Part shown: piece by piece, positions 42,561 through 54,410 of the stretch | Layout of the letters: each line of letters begins with the position of its first letter | How positions within the stretch are numbered: position 1 is the first letter of the stretch | Assembly: GCA_010909165.1 (NCBI GenBank) | Contig: VJWM01000063.1 | Coordinates: forward strand, 1,674,001 to 1,738,000 | DNA: 64,000 nt | Direction: 5' to 3' | Source: Anthoceros angustus | Lineage: Eukaryota; Streptophyta; Anthocerotopsida; Anthocerotales; Anthocerotaceae | Notes under the pieces: generated by a model | What the model was told of the DNA's origin: nothing | Databases searched by the model: none | Seen by the model: the letters and a program-made list of their open reading frames with translations, nothing else | Position numbers and translations under genes: made by a program

Positions 42561-45500
42561 CGCCAGGAGGCACCCACGGTATGAGTCCTCCCCAGTCATG
42601 CACCAAGCACCTACTAACCTTGTCCCCATTTCTTCCTGCCCATGGTGATGCCAAATTGTTTGATGCTCCTTCTCTTCCAAATGTCGACTTCCAGTGCTGC
42701 TTGCAGTCTTATGCGACATCTGCTTGTTGTGGAGGGATGGCGGCAGCCCACCTCTCCTCCTCACATGCCGCAGCCCGCGACTAGCCCACGGCATGTTGGG
42801 GCGGCGGTGGAGGAGGGTTGCACGCTCTCCTCGACCTCACCCGATCCTAATATGTGGAGTGAGTTGTTTCTGGTCTTATGACCCGAAGAAGCCAATGCAT
42901 CCTCTCGAGGGCTTGATCTTGTTGTTGCGACATGCGGAGGACCTAGCGACCTCATCGCCACATAGAACTACCCTTGGACTTGAGTTCTTTTCGGTGAGGG
43001 CGTGGTCGCGGTATTTGGTGGACTGGACTTCATCTTTAGAGTGCCTTCAGTGGGCGCACTATTTCATGCATACCCATTTTGATGGGTGGCCATTGGGTCC
43101 TAACGATCAACGTGAGGCCTCGCGGTCCAAGCACCGAGTCACGGAGGACTTCAAGGTGTGGATGGCCAAGTTTCACTCGACGGCTTGAGTCACGAGTGCC
43201 TTCAGTGGGCGGGCGGCGGGCCTCGGCCTTCTCGCCCCCTCGGATTTCATCTCAACGTCTTCTCTGAATTGGGCCGCCAACCATGTCTTGTGGGAGGAGA
43301 TGAGCGACCTCTACATCATCGGGCGGTGATCATGGGGTTAGTGCTGGTCATGTGCTTTAGGCACCGTGGGCGAGGGGTTTGATAGGACTTGATGTCACGA
43401 GGCCTTTCGGTTTAGATTTGTAGGTGTCTTGGATCCGCTTCCCAGTTTGACTTGACCGAATTTTGGCGCTTTCGTCATTCGTTTATTCTCACCACTCGGC
43501 GGATATACGTGCCTCGTTTTCAACTTGGCCTCGGTTCATGCTTGCCGCGCGTCGTGTTCCCTCGTGCATTTTGGCCGCTTTTCCATTCTCCTTCGCCTTT
43601 GAACCCCTGACTTTTGCCCCACTTTCCATATCGTCACACTTGCTTATTAAGTGAGAACCCATACAGGCTGCCTTGTTTGATGTGTCTTGGGTCCATGAAC
43701 TCACTCCCTCGCCTTTCCTATCCATGTCCACCTCTCTACCCGGTACACAACGGCACCGTCGTTGCCAACACGCCTCTGCGGCGCACCTCGGATGACAAGT
43801 GTTACGAAGAGGTTAAGGGCTCTCCATGTCCCGAGTGCTGGTCTTCATTCCACTCCCACACCATATCTTTGCGGTGGGATCCCGTCACCTGTCTGAGCAC
43901 CGTCACAGCTCGATCGGTGATACATGTCCGGGAGGTAATTTGTACACTTCAAGCCTGCCTCGTACGCCATGTCCCTCGCCACTTGCATGTCCTGCACACA
44001 ACCTTTGTCGTCAACAGCAACTGTTGGTGTTCACATTCACGACGGTCTTGGCCTGACGTTCACTTACCCCTGTCAGCAATGCAATCGGAGGAAGCGGTGC
44101 CACCTCCGGTGCAACGTTGCGGGCGTACTGTGGTCCGGGGACATAGTAGTCGTTGTCGTCCTCCTCGTCTACCCCATAAGCCGAGGCCAGCGGCGCTCCT
44201 CCTCAGGAAGGCCTCCGAGGCGTGGCACCTATGTCGCCGTCTCGACCTCATTTTCCTCACCACCAAGTTCCACACCAACGAAGTCGCCACTGTCCTCATG
44301 GTGGGCATGAATCTTGCGTGCAAGGAATGTATGTGCCAAGGGTTCGTGGTATCCAACTCACGGCATCACGGGCTCGAACATGTACCTCTTGTGCAGGCCC
44401 ACTTCTCCTTGAGCCCTCCGAGTGCTCGATCCGGCCCCACCCACATCCCACCCACCACCTGCTATGTCATCGTCTCCGACCTCATTTTCCTCACCACATG
44501 CAAGTTCCACCCGAGGAAAGTCGCCATCATCCTCATGGTGGGCATGAATCTGCGTGCAAGGAATGTATGTGCCAAGGGTTCGTGGTATCCAACTCACGTC
44601 ACGGGCTCAACATGTACCTCTTATGCAGAAGCCCACTTCTCCTTGAGCCCTCCGAGTGCTCGATCCGTGGCCCACCCACATCCCACCACCTGGTGCGCCA
44701 CGGGCTCGGCGTCCATAGTCTTGTGACCGCAATCGGCAAGCACAATGCATCCAAATCCCTTCACATGACAACCAAGATGCACCTTACGATTGTGCCGGAT
44801 GGCCCCGTGTGAAGTTCCTACCGTTCTCGCGGCGCGCTGGTTCAGTCCTCCTCCACTAGGTTGTGCTCGCGTGTCGGACGAATCCCGGCTGCGGGTGACC
44901 AAACTCACACCGCCTCCGCGTCGCCACAGATTGTTCCCGCCCGCTTGTTGTCCTCGAGCACCGCCCACGTTATGTAGTCGTGGCCCCATCTATGGCGTGC
45001 ACCACGAAGTGGAACATGTACATCTTGTAAATGCTGCACCGCACGCACCGTTAGCTCCCTCTGCGTTCTCCTGCGGCATTTGGACTCATTGACCACCATG
45101 GGGACCAAGTTCCCCTCAACACTCCGATCCATGTGCCACATGTACATCGGTGTTAGTTCGTGTCACGCACCGAATCTGGCTTGCGCATTTCCATAGCCTC
45201 CGGTGCTCTGTAACGCCGTCACACCTTCTCGGCACACGGCTGGCCAGCAGTCTTTGCTGCACAATCCGCCTCCCAATTCACCCCCGCGTGATGGTCACAT
45301 TTTGTAGGATGAGGTTGCGGGCGTCTTCTAGTGTTCTCGGCGGACCGCGTAGCATCCTCTCCATCACAGGCACCGTGCCGACCACCTCCTCAACGTCATG
45401 GTGCATCCCGGCTCGCTGCGAGCCCTTCAATGTCCGTCCGCCTCCTCGCCCCTGCGATGTTCCTCAAAGTCTCCACTTGAAGGCGGCCTCCCCGTTCCCT

Positions 45501-46420
45501 TTCCACACCCCTCCGCCGCGCCCCTGTTGGGCTCGGGTGCCTGCTCTCTCCACCTCCGACACTTCGCTTTCCTCCCTTCGTCCTCCCCATCCCCCTCCGT
45601 CGTTTCGCCTCGGCCCCATCTCCCCCTCCTTCCGGTAGCCATCTCCCCCTCCGCCACCCCGCCATCGCTCGGCGCCTCGAACCCGTCCTCCTTGCCACCT
45701 CGCGTTGCCTCGCCCTCACCCCCAGCTCGCTCCGATCTGCGCCCTCGTCCCGGCCCCTCGCCTGCTCGCTCCGATCTGCGCCCTCGTCCCGCCCCTCCAC
45801 CCAGCGGCCCGGCCCTGCACCTTCCTCCCACCGCGCCCTCGTCCCGGCCCCTCCACCCGCGCCCTCGCCCGCCTCGTCCCTCGGACCCGGCCGCGCCCTC
45901 GCCCGCTCCCTCCACCCCTTCCGCCCGCGCCGTCCCGCCTCCTCCTCCCACCCGCCCTCGCCCCGCCCGCCTCGCCCATCCCATCCTCCAACCCCTTCGC
46001 GCCAGTTCCTTTGCCCTCCACTCCAGCCTCGTCATGACCATCGTCTCCCCCTCCTTGCCGATGCACACCGCCGTCTTGGCCTTCATCGCCGCGCCGCCTC
46101 CACCCCGCGCCGTCGCTACGTCCATCGCCCTCAAGGCAATCGAACCCCGTCCGTTCTCTGCCGGCGTCCCCCATGCTTGCTGCAGGTGTTCCGCGTACTC
46201 GGTGCTATCCTCCCCACAGCCTGTCGTCTTCGTTGCGCGGTCCCCCGGCGCAACGATTCACTACTTGGAGCAGCGGGCGGGTTCAGCACCGGAGCGATCC
46301 ACTTGTTGTGGCTTTCAACACTTCGTGGTTTGCCGAATCGACGTCCGTATGTCACATTATTCCGCCTTCACGGCAAGCTTTTCACGAGATGAATGGCATG
46401 TGCCTTATTCACTTGGCGGT
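42561..46420. other. Repeat-derived region, no gene recognised
   Basis: Long GC-rich frames exist on both strands, but none shows a domain. An imperfect tandem duplication of about 250 bp covers 44,240-44,690 (shared GGCATGAATC...GTGCAAGGAATGTATGTGCC and CTTCTCCTTGAGCCCTCCG), the copies differing by small indels. On the minus strand this part reads HKRYMFEPVMP and AHHEDDGDFP in each copy, which may be decayed retroelement coding sequence. The stretch 45,400-46,050 is Pro/Ser low complexity. Confidence 0.45.
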
Positions 46421-47775
46421 CGATTCGGGATGATAGCAGACCCCATCTTGAAGGACATTGATGCACCTTCGTCCTTTCCACAAATCCACGACACAATGTT
46501 CTCTCAAATGTCCCCACCCCACCATTTCCCTCGACTTTCCACCCCACAACTCTACGGTGATAGGGAGCGATGGTGTGTGCACGTTGAAGAAACACGAGAC
46601 TCTTTGTACCAAGCGGCCCGAACACTAGGGAATTTGGGCTCCCATATCTTCTGATGCTCGAGGATGACGTGAGCACTGCACGCCTCCTCTTGACAAAGCT
46701 CACGGCCTTCTCCGGTACAACACATATGCCTCCACGGTTGTCAAGTAGAAAAGGCAACCGACATTGCGGATCGGCACCCGTCCTCGCCTCCGGCGGGCAA
46801 TTACCATCCGGCCTGCCGATCGCTGACCATCGCCAGCAGCCCATCTCGTCCATTGCCGGTCCACATCTATGCGGAACCCCGTCATGGGCGGTCGATTCGG
46901 GATGATGCAGACCCCCATGCAGAAGGACATTGATGCACCTTCGTCCTTTCCACAAATCCACACAATGTTCTCTCAAATGTCCCCACCCCACCATTTCCCT
47001 CGACTTTCCACCCCACAACTCTGGTGATAGGGAGCGATGGTGTGTGCCGCGTTGAAACGAAACACGAGACTCTTTGTACCAAGCCCCGAACACTAGGGAA
47101 TTTGGGCTCCCATATCTCTTGTGATTCGAGGATGGCGTGGCGGCACTGCGCCTCCTCTTGACAAAGCTCACGGCCTTCTCCGGTACAACACATATGCCTC
47201 CACAGTTGTCAAGTAGAAAAGGCAACCGACATTGCGGATCGGCACCCGTCCTCGCCTCCGGCGGGCAATTACCATCCGGCCTGCCGATCGCTGACCATCG
47301 CCAGCAGCCCATCTCGTCCATTGCCGGTCCACATCTATGCGGAACCCCGTCATGGGCGGTCGATTCGGGATGATGCAGACCCCCATGCAGAAGGACATTG
47401 ATGCACCTTCGTCCTTTCCACAAATCCACACAATGTTCTCTCAATGTCCCCACCCCACCATTTCCCTCGACTTTCCACCCCACAACTCTGGTGATAGGGA
47501 GCGATGGTGTGTGCCGCGTTGAAACGAAACACGAGACTCTTTGTACCAAGCCCCGAACACTAGGGAATTTGGGCTCCCATATCTCTTGTGATTCGAGGAT
47601 GGCGTGGCGGCACTGCGCCTCCTCTTGACAAAGCTCACGGCCTTCTCCGGTACAACACATATGCCTCCACAGTTGTCAAGTAGAAAGGCAACCGACATTG
47701 CGGATCGGCGGCACCCGTCCTCGCCTCCGGCGGGCAATTACCATCCGCCACCCGATCGGCTGCGAGCCGCCATGT
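46420..47775. repeat. Three tandem copies of a 470-bp unit
   Basis: Units start at GGGATGATAGCAG (46,428), GGGATGATGCAG (46,900) and GGGATGATGCAG (47,368), spacing 472 and 468 bp. The second and third copies are almost identical; the first differs more. Because 468 is a multiple of three, a minus-strand frame stays open through two units and repeats a 156-residue block; it has no recognised domain. Confidence 0.88.
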
Positions 47776-48568
47776 GAGCCCATCTCGTCCATTGCCGGTC
47801 CACATCTATCGGAACCCGTCGGCGGTCCATACCGTATGCACCGGTTGCATCCCTCCACCCAGCGGCCGGCGCCTTTGCGATTCTGCGCGCTTTTATTGTA
47901 CCATGCATGGCACTCCGCGATTGCGATGCGAGCATCGTGTCCACGGCGTCGCATTGTACGTGGCTGACATCGAACCCGACCACGTACACAGTGACCGCCG
48001 TCACCAAGCACACCATGACTTGGTGGCATCGGCCTCACCACACCACCATTGCTTTGGAATGTTACGAGCGGCGGCCGGCTCCATCGCCTTCGCATCCCTT
48101 CTCCTTTCGCGTTGGACCGCACCAACCCACCAATCCGCCGTTGGCGAGAGGCTCCTGTTCCTCGCAGCCCTCCATGATTGAAACGCCTCCATGTCTGGAA
48201 TTGGTATCCTCGGTGCATGTGCTCCAACCTGATCCACAATGCATTGCCCACCTCTCATCCGGGTCATCCTCCATACGGCATGGTTCCATCCGCGCCGCGC
48301 CAAAACCACCCGCCTCAATCCCGCAGCCCTTGGCTCCTCCAATCGCCCTCAAGATGTGCTGGTGCATGTCCCAGTCCATCCCCTTGCCGGTCCCGTATGT
48401 CGTCCAGGTAGCGTTCCACCAACACTGCGCATGAACGCCCAGTACATCGCCTTCTTGTTCGGCGGTCATCCACGCGCTACCCGCCACCGCCTTGCCCTCC
48501 TCCTCACGCCCCATGTACCTCTGCGTTAGCGTCGCATCCGTCGCCTTTGCACTGTGCGCCAAGCGTAG
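47776..48568. other. Left flank of the gypsy LTR, unassigned
   Basis: A minus-strand frame (48,592-48,062) has protein-like composition (QRYMGREEEGKAVAGSAWM, MDWDMHQHILRAIGG) but no family I recognise. It may be the internal region of another retroelement. On the minus strand, the sequence next to the LTR edge contains CTTGGCGC, similar to the primer site beside the right-hand LTR. Confidence 0.4.
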
Positions 48569-50340
48569 GTGTGGATTCGTGTCCGGGGACAAGTGAGGTC
48601 CACATTCACCCTCAATGTCGTAGGCTTAGGATTCGCTCCCAAGGGAATGGTTTGTGCCGAGGCGCTTCTTCTATCGCTCACCCTTCACCTAAGTCAAGAC
48701 TTACTTGCTATTACTCCCCTTACCTATCTACTCAACCACTACTACCCCATTGGTCTAGCCACCACGGCTCTTATTCCACGACCGCAAATCTCATTCCACG
48801 AGCGGTGTTCTCACGGTAGTTGCTTCGTCCACAGGTGGGTCCCACCCAAACCCTAGCGACTTATTTCCGGCGCCGCGGATCCCGCCACAGGCGTCCACGC
48901 CGCGGATCCGGCTTTATCTCACTCCACACTTCACACACCGATTCCTAGGGACCTAAATTCCACAAATCCCTCACGCTCCACACACACACAAAGGCGCCAC
49001 ACTCACACAACTTTATAGCCTGTTCCCCTTGCTGCCTTCCACCAGACCGTTTGGTTTCTTTTGGATTCACACAATTCTCCTTCTAGCCTCTCAATTAGTT
49101 CCCTTCTCAACCCCTCTCACACCTCGCAGCGTCTTGTTTAGTCACTCCTTCACCCAATCTTCTCTCTCTCTCTCTCTCTCAACTCGCCCCGAGCTTCCAA
49201 CCATCCACTCAACACTTCTCGCAATTGAACACAACTAGCGGGGACAAGTGTGAAGGAAAGAAGAACCCCAGGCGTCACGGCGGGCGTTGAGCAAGCTCCG
49301 GACCGCCCGCATCCCCTTGGTTTCCTCCTCCTTTGTCGGCCAAGATTGCTTTCACCCCTCCTCCCGGTGCGGAGCAAGCTCTCGACCACCCCTAGGGCGT
49401 CTCACCCGCCTCTGTCAATCGGACGTCTCCAACCAGCCACAGGCGTGGGGATCTCAACCAGAATTATCTGAGGGACCTAATCGCCCCTCTTATACATCGG
49501 TGGGCACCACCATTTTAGGTCCTAAGATGGCTATCGAAGACGCGCCCACAATTCGGGCGATCCTAGGTCGGTCAGCATCCTAACCAAATTATCTTTAGGT
49601 TGCTACCACCTCGGCCCTCGCTATCGCGCCCTACCTCGACTTGGCCGTCGTCCTCCATTCTGCCGCCACGAGCTCTCACCTTGCCGCTGGTCGGACGGGT
49701 TCTCCCACACTACTTCCACCTCACTTCCTGCTGGGCGTCGAATTTGAGGTGTACCACCTTACTGGGCTTCGCATCTTCCTGGCCGCCTATTCGAGGATTA
49801 TTCGGCTCCTCGTCCACCCAAGCTGGACCTCCTCCTCGCTCAACTCCTCCAAAGTCGCCTCCGCATAATAGGAGCCAACCCCACACCGGCGCGGTGGTAG
49901 AAGTATGCACTTGGTCCTCACTTGCGATGGTAGGCCACGATCCCTCCTATTTCCACACGCACATGGGCGGTGAGGTTAAGCACGCGTTCTCCATTCACAT
50001 ATAGACCGAGCACATAAGTTTCCTCATCCATGTGCCGTAATATAATAGGACCCTACTGCGGTGAGGTGCTTACCCCTCCTCCGTAGGCTACACACAGTTG
50101 CTGGCCTATGTCCTCGAGGCGCCACGTCGCATCCTGCCGCCCGCCACCGCACCGGGTTGGTTGCGCCAATGTCGGTGGCGGTTTCGACTGCGGTAGTGGA
50201 CTCCACGGCCGTCGTTCGTTCGACAAGCGGTAGGTGAGGTTGCTACCTCGGTTCTTTGCTTCCTTCGCTCGGTAGGCCCTTCCGCTACTCGATCGTGGTC
50301 CGCTACCTTCCCTTCCCTTTGTCTTTTACGGCGCCACGTG
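48569..50340 (-). mobile_element. Gypsy LTR, left copy (3' LTR on the minus strand)
   Basis: From TGTGGATTCGTGTCCGG at 48,569 this region matches 62,333-64,000 almost throughout (shared AAACCCTAGCGACTTATTTC, the CT run near 49,165, GAACACAACTAGCGGGGACA, ACCAAATTATCTTTAGGTTG). Copies differ mostly by 1-10-base indels. The upper boundary is not fixed because parts of it (about 49,970-50,340) recur at 51,271-51,625. Confidence 0.75.
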
Positions 50341-50354
50341 CCTCATCCTCCTCT

Positions 50355-52900
50355 TATATCGCTCCGCTAGCTTATGGGCCTTTTCCCGAGGCCGCTTCGC
50401 TCACAGGCTCAACAACTCCCCTGCATCTCTGGTTCGCCTGTGGGCATCCTTAATTTGAGCCATGAGTGCTTCCTGCGCTCGTCATGGCTTGCAACTTCTG
50501 GGCCCTGCACAAATCTTCTTGAATCTTGGCCCTTATTTCCTCTAGGTTCCGCTTGTCTTCCTCCGGTTGCTTGCGCTTGGCCTCCTCTTAAATCAAACTG
50601 GCCTTCACCACTTCCTCCGTCGCCCCCTGAGGCGGTGAGAGCTAAAAGGATCCAACAAATGCTTGGGCCCGGATCATCGGCGTGGTCGGCTCCGCAAGTC
50701 CACTTGTTGTGGCGGCCCGACGCCATCCCTCTGTCGAGAACTTTCCTCCCCGGAGTGCGCACCCTCACCAATTCGGTTGCATCCACCTCTGTTGCGGAGT
50801 CCCTTGAAAATCTCTTCCCATCTTTGAGGAGGGTCCGCCTCGAGGTCACCCTAAACCCTCCGAGTTGATTCATCATCGCATCCAGTCGCAAAATTGTCCT
50901 CGGATCGCGCCTCCTCTTCGCCACCTCCAAGCTGGTTTGGCTTTCATTTTCTGGCGCCGTTTTCGACACGGTGCGCATCCGCCTCTTATATCGCTCGCTA
51001 GCTTATGGGCCTTTTCCCGAGGCCGCTTCCACGCTCTGGGCTCGCAACAACTCCCCTGCATCTCTGGTTCGTCTCGTGGGCATCCTTAATTTGAGCCATG
51101 AGTGCTTCCTGCTCGTCATGGCTTGCAACTTCTCACAGGCCTGCACAAATCTTCTTGAATCTTGGCCCTTATTTCCTCTAGGTTCCGCTTGTCTTCCTCC
51201 GGTTGCTTGCGCTTGGCCTCCTCTTAAATCAAACTGGCCTTCACCACTTCCTCCGTCGCCCCCTGAGGCGGTGAGGTTAAGCACGTTCTCCATTCACATA
51301 TAGACCGAGGCACAGTTTCCTCATCCATGTGCCGTAATAGGACCCTACTGAGGTGCCCTCCTCCCGTAGGCTACACACAGTTGCACAGCCTATGTCCTCG
51401 CGGCGTCGCATCCGCCCGCCCGCCTGCTGCTTGGGTTGGTTGCGCCAATGTCGGTGGCGGTTTCGACTACAGCGGTAGTGGACTCCACGGCCGTCGTTCG
51501 TTCGTTAGGTGAGGTTTCGGCTACCTCGGTTGCTTCCTTCCTCGGTAGGCCCTTCCGCCTCGATCGTGGTCACTGCTACCTTCCCTTCCCTTTGTCTTTT
51601 CCGGACGTGCCTCATCCGCTCCTCTTATATCGCTCGCTAGCTTATGGGCCTTTTCCCGAGGCCGCTTCCACGCTCTGGGCTCGCAACAACTCCCCTGCAT
51701 CTCTGGTTCGTCTCGTGGGCATCCTTAATTTGAGCCATGAGTGCTTCCTGCTCGTCATGGCTTGCAACTTCTCACAGGCCTGCACAAATCTTCTTGAATC
51801 TTGGCCCTTATTTCCTCTAGGTTCCGCTTGTCTTCCTCCGGTTGCTTGCGCTTGGCCTCCTCTTCGTCAAACTGGCCTTCACCACTTCCTCCGTCCTGCA
51901 GCCGGTGAGAGCTAAAGCCGCTTGATCCAACAAATGCTTGGGCCCGGATCATCGGCGTGGTCGGCTCCGCAAGTCCACTTGTTGTGGCGGCCCGACGCCA
52001 TCCCTCTGTCGAGAACTTTCCTCCCCGGAGTGCGCACCCTCACCAATTCGGTTGCATCCACCTCTGTTGCGGAGTCCCTTGAAAATCTCTTCCCATCTTT
52101 GAGGAGGGTCCGCCTCGAGGTCACCCTAAACCCTCCGAGTTGATTCATCATCGCATCCAGTCGCAAAATTGTCCTCGGATCGCGCCTCCTCTTCGCCACC
52201 TCCAAGCTGGTTTGGCTTTCATTTTCTGGCGCCGTTTTCGACACAGTGGCGCATCCGCCTCTTATATCGCTCGCTAGCTTATGGGCCTTTTCCCGAGGCC
52301 GCTTCCACGCTCTGGGCTCGCAACAACTCCCCTGCATCTCTGGTTCGTCTCGTGGGCATCCTTAATTTGAGCCATGAGTGCTTCCTGCTCGTCATGGCTT
52401 GCAACTTCTCACAGGCCTGCACAAATCTTCTTGAATCTTGGCCCTTATTTCCTCTAGGTTCCGCTTGTCTTCCTCCGGTTGCTTGCGCTTGGCCTCCTCT
52501 TCGTCAAACTGGCCTTCACCACTTCCTCCGTCCTGCAGCCGGTGAGAGCTAAAGCCGCTTGATCCAACAAATGCTTGGGCCCGGATCATCGGCGTGGTCG
52601 GCTCACCCGTCCACTTGTTGTGGCGGCCCGACGCCATCCCTCATCGAGAACTTTCCTCCCGGCGGTCGCACCCTCACCAATTCGGTTGCATCCACCTCTG
52701 TTGCGGTGGAGTCCCTTGAAAATCTCTTCCCATCTTTGAGGAGGGTCCGCCTCGGTCGACCTAAACCCTCGGAGTTGATTCATCATGCATCCAGTCGAAA
52801 ATTGTCCTCGGATCGCGCCTCCTCTTACGCCACCTCAAGCCGTTTGGCTTTCATTTTCTTGGCCGTTTTCGACACAGTGGCGCATCCGCCTTCACCTTTT
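50355..52900. repeat. About 635-bp unit repeated four times
   Basis: CTTATATCGCT...GCTAGCTTATGGGCC occurs at about 50,355, 50,984, 51,625 and 52,259 (spacings 629, 641 and 634 bp). Units 1, 3 and 4 are full; unit 2 switches after 51,270 into sequence like 49,970-50,340 instead. On the minus strand each full unit encodes a charged, helical stretch (EEEAKRKQPEEDKRNLEEIR) and SLEVAKRRRDPRTILRLDAM. Confidence 0.85.
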
Positions 52901-54410
52901 GGCGATGCCGCCTTCACCCCGGTCTTCCTCCTTTTCTTTGGTGGGAATTTCCTTCTCCTCCTCAGGCGCACTGCCGCCACCGACTCCCAGCTATCTGATT
53001 TTTCCTCCTTGGGCTCCTCCGCCTTCCACTTCACCTCCCTAACCGGCTTCCACATGTGGAGGGAGGCTACAATTTCCACCTCTGGCAGGCAGTTAGCGTA
53101 AACATAAAGATGGACCAGAAATGGTGAGATTAGAGAGGGCCGAGGGGCAGAGGAAATCAGGTTCAACCTCTCTTCACACAACTTGTCGAAGAGAATTCGC
53201 CCCCAATCGATTTTCGCCCCCTTGACCACTTCATGAAGGAACAGCGGCAAGTGGTCGGACAAATAATCCCTGTCTTTGCGAAACATAGGAGCCATCGGCG
53301 GACCCATCAAGCTATGTTGTTGCCAAATCCCTCGTCAACCGGCCGTTGGGTTCATGGTCGCCCGCTTTAACGGGCGGTGCTGCTTCTTGCCGTGCTTCTT
53401 TTCTGGGCGGCTCCATCACCAACCGCCCGCCTCCTCCTTGCCCGCCATACACCCTCTAACCGCTCCGGTCCCAATCCTGCTTGCTCTAAATCCCCTTTGT
53501 ATCATCCTTGGTGGCACACTCCTGCACCAGTCCAGTTCATGTAATTCCACCGCTCTTCCATGAAACCCGGCTTGACTCCTTCACGCTCCCAGCTCGAACT
53601 TTCCAATGATCCATGTTCGGCCATTGGGCAAGCACAATTCGGTGGTGACCTTGGCGCCATCCTCTCACGGTCTTCCTCCTTTTCTTTGGTGGGAATTTCC
53701 TTCTCCTCCTCAGGCCTGCCACCGACTCCCGGCTATCCGATTTTTCCTCCTTGGGCTCCTCCGCCTTCCACTTCACCTCCCTAACCGGCTTCCACATGTG
53801 GAGGGAGGCTACAATCTCCACCTCTGGCAGACAGTTAGCGTAAACATAAAGATGGACCAGAAATGGTGAGATTAGAGAGGGGCGAGGAAATCAAGTTCAA
53901 CCTCTCTTCACACAACCGAAGAGAATTCGCTAATCGATCTTCGCCCCTTGACCACTTCATGAAGGAGCGGCGGCAAGTGGTCGGACAAATAATCACTTCT
54001 TGTCTGCGAAACATACCTGGCGGACCCATCAAGCTGCTGTTGCCAAATCCCTCGTCAACCCGTTGGGTTGGGTTCGCGCTTTAACGGGCGGTGCTGCTTC
54101 TTGCCGTGCTTCTTTTCTGGGCGGCTCCATCACCAACCGCCCGCCTCCTCCTTGCTTCGCCCATACACCCTCAAGCTCCGGTCCCAATCCTGCGCTCTAA
54201 ATCCCCTTTGGTTTTGTCCTTGGTGTGGCACCTCTGCACAGTCCGAGTTCATGTAATTCCACGCTCTTCCATGAAACCCGGCTTGACTCACCGCCTCAGC
54301 TCGAACTTTCCAATGATCCATGTTCGGCCATTGGGCAAGCACAATTTCGGTGGTGACCTTGGCGCCATCCCTCTCACGGTCTTCTGGTCTCGCGCCGCGC
54401 CACCTCACGA
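52600..54410 (-). pseudogene. Extra retroelement ORF downstream of pol (two decayed copies)
   Basis: From 54,410 downward one reads a conserved-looking block (TTEIVLAQWPNMDHWKVRAE, GFHGRAWNYMNSD). Then, in two copies (about 54,030-53,540 and 53,310-52,825), come DHLPLFLHEVVKGAKIDWGR, ERLNLISS, FLVHLYVYANCLPEVEIVAS and LHMWKPVREVKWKAEEPKEE, then Lys/Arg-rich tails and the coiled-coil units to the left. The order and spacing are retained despite frameshifts, so this was a real protein. It lies on the pol strand, between integrase and the left LTR. It resembles the gag-like plant transposon ORFs of some large gypsy elements. No signal peptide or fusion-type segment is evident. Confidence 0.6.

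Noticed and set aside
41944-42794. Several long Ala/Arg/Pro-rich and Gly-rich frames
   Set aside because: All arise from GGC/GCG low-complexity DNA and are open in several phases and on both strands.
43614-44726. 370-codon plus-strand frame
   Set aside because: It spans an imperfect tandem duplication, has no domain and overlaps protein-like minus-strand readings in retroelement-like DNA.
45398-46654. 418-codon plus-strand frame
   Set aside because: Dominated by Pro/Ser/Arg from CT- and CG-rich sequence; the opposite strand is equally open.
46368-47660. 430-codon minus-strand frame
   Set aside because: Its length comes from a 468-bp repeat unit divisible by three; no domain or start context supports it as a gene. 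Kept only as a low-interest finding.
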